From Desulfocorpusculum sp964414345 (GTDB lineage: Bacteria > Desulfobacterota > Desulfocorpusculales > Desulfocorpusculum), in assembly GCA_964414345.1 (NCBI GenBank), contig CAYPWF010000006.1, positions 1 to 64,000 of the forward strand: DNA of 64,000 bases, given 5' to 3'. A model generated the notes under the pieces. That model did not search any database. It saw only the letters and a program-made list of their open reading frames with translations, and was not told the DNA's origin. The position numbers and the translations under genes were made by a program. Below, one piece after another: positions 58,710 through 64,000 of this stretch (positions are counted from its first letter, which is position 1; each line of letters starts with the position of its first letter).

Positions 58710-59843
58710 TTAGGCGCCGGATTTAACCACCACTTTGGCCTGGAAGGTCGGCTCTGCAAAACGTCTGAGCATCTCGCGGGCCATGGCATCATCATACTGA
58801 ACGGGAGGTGACTTGAAAAGATAAGCACTGGCTTCCTCAATGGGTCCTGAAAGCCCCCTGTCCAGAGCCACTTTGGCTGCCCTAACAGCATCCATGATGA
58901 CCCCGGCCGAGTTGGGAGAGTCCTCCACCGAGAGGCGCACCTCCACATGCATGGGTATCCCACCGAAGTGTTCGGCCTCGATTCTAAGAAAACACAACTT
59001 GTTATCCCTTAGCCAGGGCACGTAGTCGCTGGGACCGACGTGCACCAAACGCGGGTCCTTGGGCCCGCCGTTCATCTGGCTAGTGACGGCCTGGGTTTTA
59101 CTCTGCTTTTTGCTCTGGAGCCGGCTTCTGTCCAACATGTTCAGGAAATCCGTGTTGCCCCCGACATTTAGCTGGTATGTCCTGCGAACAGGCATGCCCC
59201 TGTCTTCGAACAGCCTTGTCAGGACTCGGTGAATAATGGTAGCGCCCACCTGGCTCTTGACGTCGTCCCCCAGGACCGGAAGCCCTGCCTGTCGAAACCG
59301 CTCGCCGTACTCCTTGCACACAAACACGGGAATGGCATTTACCAGCGCACAGCCTGCTTCCAAGGCGCAGTCTGCATAAAAATAGGTGTTGCGCTCGCTC
59401 CCCACCGGAAGGTAATTAATGAGCACCTCCACCTGTCGCTCCCTAAGGATCTGCACAATGGCTTTTCGCGCTTCCCTCTCGTTGCGGTAACGCTGGGGAA
59501 GGGGATCAAAACGTTCCGCCTCGGGATAGACTCCTGCGTGCTGAGGGATGCTGTCTATCACAAAGCCCATCTCCACAGGCACATCCAGGAAAGGGACTTC
59601 TTTTTGGAAGACTGTGGTGCAATTGGGTTGGGCGAAAATGGCCTCTGAGAGATCCATACCCACCTTCCTGCTATCCACATCAAAGGCTGCTACGAACTGG
59701 ATGCTCGAGGCGTGGTAGCCCGCAAAATTGCGAGTTATGAGCCCGGGAATCTCAGCCTGGGTGTCTGCATAATAGAATCTCCCCTGTACCAGGGAGCTGG
59801 CACAATTCCCGACCCCGATTATACCCGTTCGGATCCTCTTCAT
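58710..59843 (-). CDS. ino1: Inositol-3-phosphate synthase
   Basis: This 377-residue enzyme makes inositol phosphate from glucose 6-phosphate using NAD internally. The NAD motif GIIGVGNCASSLVQG lies at residues 5-19. Family segments VINYLPVGSE-like EVLINYLPVGSERNT, GLPVLGDDVKSQVGATI and NVGGNTDFLNM are present, the last two being active-site regions. The length is that of the archaeal and actinobacterial type. ATG 59843 begins the conserved N-terminus. Products could feed phosphatidylinositol or inositol-phosphate solutes; no partner gene is in the window. Confidence 0.93.
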   Translation of the reverse strand: MKRIRTGIIGVGNCASSLVQGRFYYADTQAEIPGLITRNFAGYHASSIQFVAAFDVDSRKVGMDLSEAIFAQPNCTTVFQKEVPFLDVPVEMGFVIDSIPQHAGVYPEAERFDPLPQRYRNEREARKAIVQILRERQVEVLINYLPVGSERNTYFYADCALEAGCALVNAIPVFVCKEYGERFRQAGLPVLGDDVKSQVGATIIHRVLTRLFEDRGMPVRRTYQLNVGGNTDFLNMLDRSRLQSKKQSKTQAVTSQMNGGPKDPRLVHVGPSDYVPWLRDNKLCFLRIEAEHFGGIPMHVEVRLSVEDSPNSAGVIMDAVRAAKVALDRGLSGPIEEASAYLFKSPPVQYDDAMAREMLRRFAEPTFQAKVVVKSGA

Positions 59844-59951
59844 CTCGATCCTGTACCTCCACAGAATCCAGCCTGTGCTGTACGCCGGGACCAAAGCTGA
59901 ACGGGACCTTGCATCGTCTGCAAAAGCAGGCCCCTTCTCTCAAGTTGGTAA

Positions 59952-59980
59952 ACCCTATCAAAAACCCCTCGGCCCGTCAA
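59952..59980 (-). promoter_or_regulatory. Possible ino1 promoter
   Basis: On the - strand TTGACG (59980-59975) and TAGGGT (59957-59952) are 17 bp apart. The -35 overlaps the stop of the M16 peptidase gene. The -10 is weak. Confidence 0.3.
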
Positions 59981-62622
59981 GGACCCTGGCCCAGCACCAC
60001 CGTCACCGAGCGATCAAAATTAAGATAATTGCGGGCTGCCTCCAGCACCTGCCTGGAGGTCACCTCCTGAATGGACCTTAGATACTGAGACCCGAAATCG
60101 TATCCCAGCCCGTATCTTTCATCCAGGGCCAGGCTCATGGCCTGGGCAGCGTGGGTTTGCTGGCCGATTTCGTAATTCCCCACTATGTTCCTCTTGGCCC
60201 TCTCCAGCTCCTCTGGAGAGACTTCCTGGCTGGCCACCTCCTGGAGTTCCTTTCTGAGGCCTACCAGGGCGCTTTCCAGGTTTTGGGGCGAGGTGGCTAT
60301 GTATGTTCCGAAATAACCAGGGTCAAGTCCAGTCTGCGAGAAGGATGTTACCGAATAGGCAAGACCCCTGCGATCCCTAAGTTCCCTAAAAAGCCTTCCT
60401 CCTTGCCCCGACAGGATGGTGTCCAGGACCTCCAAGGCGAAACGGTCTGGACTCTGAAGAGTTGTCCCTGGGAATCCGAGAACAATATGCACTTGCTGCA
60501 AGGGGGCTTCCTGGCGCAGCTCACGGGCTCCTTCCAAAGGTGGTTCCTGCGGGACAAAAGGAGCCAAAAAACCCTCGGAGCTCCAGCCTCCCAAGAAGCG
60601 TTTCACCCACTTGCGAGCCTCATCCAGACTCACATCCCCCACCACAGAGACCACCCCGTTGGAGGGAACCAACCATCTGGAGGCAAATGTTTTGAGGTCA
60701 CTGCTTGTCATAGCGCCAAGGGATTCCTCTGTGCCTTCCGGGCGCAGCCCGTATGGGTGAACCTTGAAAAGAGTCTCGGAAAAAATCCGCATCACCTGGC
60801 GGGTGGGCTGATCCTTCTCCCTTCGCACAGAAGCAATCAGCCGGGGCCTTTCCTTTTCCAGCTCCTGCTCTGGAAAGGTTGGGTTCATCAGCACATCGCT
60901 TAAGAGTTCCATTGCCTGGGGGAAAAACCGGCCCAAGAAGTCAGCCTGAAGCCCCAAGCTGTTTCTTCCAGAAAAGCCCTCCAGGGAGCCTGCCATGGCC
61001 TCCACCTCCTGGGCCAGGTCTTGGGCGGAACGGCTAGTGGTCCCCCTGGTGAGCATGTGAGCAACCACTTTGCTGATACCCGCGGTCTGTGGGGTCTCGA
61101 ACCTGGATCCCCCCAGGAACACTGCCCTGACCGCAACTGTGGGGACTTGGCGGGACTCCCTGACCAAAAGGGTAAGACCATTGGGAAGCACTTCCCTGTG
61201 CGTAGAGACAGAAGCAGGAGCCGAAGCCTCCTGGGGGGCTTGGAGTTTCTTCTCCAAGGCCTGCTGAGCTAATTCCCTAAGTCGTTCCTGCCCCATTTCT
61301 TCCGGGATTTCCCGAGGCAGAAGCACTCCAACCGTCAAGCGCTCGGCCGAGAGGTACTTGGCAGCCACGCGCTTGAGCTCCTCTGAGCTTACCTTTCTTA
61401 CGGCCTCCAGGTATTCTTTTTCTTTGGAGATATCCCCTTGCAACATCAGGAACTGACCCAGCAGCCTTGCCTTTCCAGCCATGGTTTCCCTGGCACGGAT
61501 CAAGGAGGCCTCCACTTGAAGGCGGGCCTTTTCCAGTTCCTTTGAAGAGACTCCGGAGGTTTTCACCTGCTGGATTTCCTCAAGGCTGAGCCTCACTGCA
61601 GAGTCAAGATTCCTGGGGTCCAGTCTTGCATGCACCAGGAAAAGGCCGGGATCCAAGGGAGTATAGCTCTCCGCCCCCACGGAGTAGACCAGGTTCCCTT
61701 GGCTCCTGAGCTTCTGTTCCAGCCTGGAACTCTCCCCGTCTCCCAAAATCATGGCCAACACGTCCAGGGCGGGCACGTCAGGGTGCGCAGCCCCTGGGAT
61801 GGGAAAGACCAACCTAAGGTGAGCCTCAGACACCTCCTGTCTCAAAAGCACGGTCCTCATGGTTTCCTGGGAAGGCTCCTGCGCCACTTGAGGCGTGGCT
61901 CCTGCCGGGCGCTCCCATTGATCCCAAAGCTTTCTTGCCTTCTCAAGAGCTGTTGTGGCATCCAGATCTCCTGCCAGGATCAGGGTCATATTCCTGGGCA
62001 CATAGAGCTTTCTCACGTAGGCCAAAAGATCTTCCCGGTTCAATGAAGAGACCGTTTCAGGGTACCCGATCACCGGCCTCCCATACGGATGAACCTTGTA
62101 CACCTCTGAAAAAAGAGCTTTCTGGAGCCTGCTCTGAGGCCTATCTTCTCCCATTCTTATTTCTTCTAGAACCACTTTTTTCTCTTGATCCAGCTCAAGG
62201 GAGTCAAAAGAGGCGTTTTGTATGGCGTCTGTGAGGGCCTCCAATCCCTCCCAGGCAAAACGGCTGGCAATGGTCACGTGGTAGACCGTATAGTCCGGGC
62301 CGGTGTAGGCGTTGATGGAGCCTCCCAAGCTCTCTATTTCCCAGGCCAGCTCCCCCGGTTTTCTTTTCTGGGTTCCCTTGAAGATCATGTGCTCAATGAG
62401 GTGGGTTATCCCGGCTTGTTCTTTGGTTTCGGTACGGCTTCCTGCCCTGACCCAGTATTGTATGGCTGCAACCGGGGCCGAGTGATCCTCATCCACTATC
62501 AGGGTGAGCCCGTTGGGGAGTCTCTCCACCCTGGGCCCTGAGGCTGCCAAGCCCCCACCCAAGCCACAAAACCAAAAGAGTATGCACAAGAAAATCCATT
62601 TTGCACAGAATCTCCCAAGCAT
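59977..62622 (-). CDS. Two-domain M16 zinc metallopeptidase (pitrilysin/PqqL-like)
   Basis: This 881-residue exported protease has a signal peptide (residues 1-26) and two tandem M16 halves. The first half has the inverted zinc motif HLIEH at residues 74-78 with downstream EE at 153-154. The second half carries VVAHM at the equivalent place and so lacks zinc ligands; it serves as the non-catalytic half of the clamshell. Helical R/Y-pair segments such as RGLAYSV near the end are conserved. The ATG at 62622 follows AAGGAG. It starts 18 bp after mpl and probably degrades peptides in the periplasm. Confidence 0.92.
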   Translation of the reverse strand: MLGRFCAKWIFLCILFWFCGLGGGLAASGPRVERLPNGLTLIVDEDHSAPVAAIQYWVRAGSRTETKEQAGITHLIEHMIFKGTQKRKPGELAWEIESLGGSINAYTGPDYTVYHVTIASRFAWEGLEALTDAIQNASFDSLELDQEKKVVLEEIRMGEDRPQSRLQKALFSEVYKVHPYGRPVIGYPETVSSLNREDLLAYVRKLYVPRNMTLILAGDLDATTALEKARKLWDQWERPAGATPQVAQEPSQETMRTVLLRQEVSEAHLRLVFPIPGAAHPDVPALDVLAMILGDGESSRLEQKLRSQGNLVYSVGAESYTPLDPGLFLVHARLDPRNLDSAVRLSLEEIQQVKTSGVSSKELEKARLQVEASLIRARETMAGKARLLGQFLMLQGDISKEKEYLEAVRKVSSEELKRVAAKYLSAERLTVGVLLPREIPEEMGQERLRELAQQALEKKLQAPQEASAPASVSTHREVLPNGLTLLVRESRQVPTVAVRAVFLGGSRFETPQTAGISKVVAHMLTRGTTSRSAQDLAQEVEAMAGSLEGFSGRNSLGLQADFLGRFFPQAMELLSDVLMNPTFPEQELEKERPRLIASVRREKDQPTRQVMRIFSETLFKVHPYGLRPEGTEESLGAMTSSDLKTFASRWLVPSNGVVSVVGDVSLDEARKWVKRFLGGWSSEGFLAPFVPQEPPLEGARELRQEAPLQQVHIVLGFPGTTLQSPDRFALEVLDTILSGQGGRLFRELRDRRGLAYSVTSFSQTGLDPGYFGTYIATSPQNLESALVGLRKELQEVASQEVSPEELERAKRNIVGNYEIGQQTHAAQAMSLALDERYGLGYDFGSQYLRSIQEVTSRQVLEAARNYLNFDRSVTVVLGQGP

Positions 62623-62639
62623 GAATTTCTCCTTGCCGG

Positions 62640-64000
62640 TCAAAAGACCCTCTTTCCTGAGACAGAGCATGAGGCTCCCAGAGCCTGCAAGAGAAGCTGC
62701 TGGATTCCTCCAAACCCCCCATTGCTCATAATGCAAACCACGTCACCTGCTCGGGACTGCTCTGCCACAAGGTTCACTATTTCTTTCACTTCGGGTAAAT
62801 ACCATGCCCTCGAGCCGGTCTTGTTGATGGCTTTAACCACTTCCACAGGATCCAGCCGTTGCCCGACTGGAATGCTTTCTGCCCTGTGGATCCCGGCCAG
62901 GATCACCCTGTCCGCACGGGAAAAAGCCCCGGGCAATTCCTCCTGGAAGAACCTCCTGCACATGGAGTTGCTCCTGGGTTCGAAGATGGCCCAGAGAGGC
63001 GACTTTGGGTAAAGATCCCTCAGAGCGCCCAGGCTCGCCTTTACGGCCGTGGGATGATGGGCGAAATCGTCATACACACGCACCCCTCTTATCTCCCCCA
63101 AAAACTCCAGGCGCCGCTTCACCCCGTTGAAACCGCGCATGGCTTGGAGGGCCTGTTGGGCTTCCACTCCAGCCTCCCACGCAGCCCCTAAAGCCAGCAA
63201 CCCGTTCATGACATTATGATGCCCCGGCAGCCCCCAATCACACTCTCCCACCGGGATGCCCTCGTGAAGAACTCTGAACAAGGTGCGGCCTTCTTTTACC
63301 CTTATCTTGTCAGCCCTCCACTCGGCTTCCTGGGTCAGCCCGCAGCAAACCACCCGGCAGGGGGCTTCCCTGGCCAGGGTTTTGGCCTGGGGATCCTCCA
63401 AGTTCAAAACCAGCCTTCCGTTTCTGGGAAGAACTCGAAGCAGCATCCTGTAAGCCCTGAGCATCTCTTCCATGCTTCCATATATGTCCGCGTGATCGTA
63501 CTCCACTGGGCCCAAGGTCACGATCCAGGGCAGGTAATGGAGAAACTTGGGGCGTTTGTCGAAAAAGGCAGTGTCATACTCGTCCCCCTCCACCACAAAG
63601 AAATCCCCCTTCCCTATACGATAGCCTGCTTCCAAGTCCCTTGGTATGCCCCCCACCAGGAAAGAGGGGTCCTGACCTGTTTGTAGGAGGATCCAGGCAA
63701 GCAGGGAAGCAGTTGTGGTCTTGCCGTGGGTGCCTGCCGCCACCAAGGAACGCTTTCCTTCCAGAAACCAGCTTCTCAGCACTTCCGGGAAAGAGCGATA
63801 GGGTATCCTGCTGTCCAGCAAAGCTTCCAGCTCCTGATTCCCCCTGGAGAGGGCGTTCCCCACCACCACGAGGTCCGGATTCCACTCCAAGTTCCCAGGA
63901 GAGAAGCCCTCTTTGACCTGAATTCCCTTCAAGGCCAGAAAATCGCTCATGGGCGGGTAAAGAGCCTGGTCAGAGCCGCTCACTTGGAACCCTTTTTCCT
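62640..64000 (-). CDS. mpl: UDP-N-acetylmuramate:murein tripeptide ligase Mpl (N-terminus missing)
   Basis: This Mur-ligase family enzyme attaches recovered L-Ala-gamma-D-Glu-meso-DAP to UDP-MurNAc in peptidoglycan recycling. The frame is open to the window edge, and the visible start VSGSDQALYPPMSD corresponds to about residue 30 of the family, so 20-30 residues lie outside. The ATP loop is GTHGKTTTASLL, and the Mpl-specific GDEYDTAFFDKRPKF is present, as are DDFAHHPTAV and FEPRSNSM. It implies a Gram-negative wall with meso-diaminopimelate. Confidence 0.93.
   Translation of the reverse strand, partial: EKGFQVSGSDQALYPPMSDFLALKGIQVKEGFSPGNLEWNPDLVVVGNALSRGNQELEALLDSRIPYRSFPEVLRSWFLEGKRSLVAAGTHGKTTTASLLAWILLQTGQDPSFLVGGIPRDLEAGYRIGKGDFFVVEGDEYDTAFFDKRPKFLHYLPWIVTLGPVEYDHADIYGSMEEMLRAYRMLLRVLPRNGRLVLNLEDPQAKTLAREAPCRVVCCGLTQEAEWRADKIRVKEGRTLFRVLHEGIPVGECDWGLPGHHNVMNGLLALGAAWEAGVEAQQALQAMRGFNGVKRRLEFLGEIRGVRVYDDFAHHPTAVKASLGALRDLYPKSPLWAIFEPRSNSMCRRFFQEELPGAFSRADRVILAGIHRAESIPVGQRLDPVEVVKAINKTGSRAWYLPEVKEIVNLVAEQSRAGDVVCIMSNGGFGGIQQLLLQALGASCSVSGKRVF

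Noticed and set aside
1..64000. CRISPR arrays, tRNA and rRNA genes, prophage or insertion-sequence transposases
   Set aside because: No regularly spaced repeats, cloverleaf-like sequences, rRNA segments or transposase, integrase or phage structural proteins were seen in the gaps or frames examined.

Overview
The window looks like chromosomal DNA of a GC-rich, Gram-negative anaerobe, most likely a Desulfobacterota relative (sulfate-reducing or syntrophic). The support is gene content: MetV/MetF of the Wood-Ljungdahl methyl branch, a NuoF-GltD fusion beside a formate dehydrogenase-type subunit, a complete methylmalonyl-CoA/succinate/fumarate segment, a tungsten aldehyde:ferredoxin oxidoreductase, TRAP transport, an RdgC pair and Mpl. 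The lineage is inferred; no rRNA, tRNA or CRISPR array was seen.

Layout. 1-6659: C1 and redox block on the + strand (truncated molybdopterin oxidoreductase, NuoE, NuoF-GltD fusion, MetV, MetF). 6744-8679: stand-alone receiver and a receiver-PAS-histidine kinase. 8819-17054: sigma70-type promoter, TRAP transporter dctPQM, beta-keto acid cleavage enzyme (BKACE), two NAD-dependent dehydrogenases and acetoacetyl-CoA synthetase; together they read as uptake and thiolysis-like breakdown of a beta-hydroxy acid. 17096-18614: tatD and moaC on the - strand. 18901-27092: mixed genes, including a translationally coupled transporter/UspA/HIT/phosphoethanolamine-transferase string, a transglutaminase-like protein, a zinc alcohol dehydrogenase, a GNAT and an M20 peptidase. 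27373-30425: a DUF1848 pair, a small zinc-ribbon protein and RadC.

30459-45737 is the metabolic core: a TetR regulator with its own consensus promoter and palindrome, then, all on the + strand and nearly in pathway order, fumarase alpha and beta, sdhCDAB, sucCD, carboxyltransferase, methylmalonyl-CoA mutase large and small subunits, epimerase, a class III CoA-transferase, a tungsten oxidoreductase and a MoaD-like carrier. It can interconvert propionyl-CoA and malate. The biotin carrier, the partner carboxyltransferase and malate dehydrogenase are not here.

45809-64000 is mostly on the - strand: amidohydrolases, small Cys-rich and membrane proteins, a cNMP-domain sigma54 activator overlapping an ABC-class ATPase, a Nudix hydrolase, a three-gene overlapping set (SdhA-like flavoprotein, zinc ribbon, membrane peptide), inositol-phosphate synthase, an M16 peptidase and a truncated mpl. 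A + strand insert at 50214-52431 carries a Tim44-domain protein and an RdgC pair. A short palindromic intergenic repeat recurs at least three times (1231, 8676, 27235), with degenerate pieces elsewhere.
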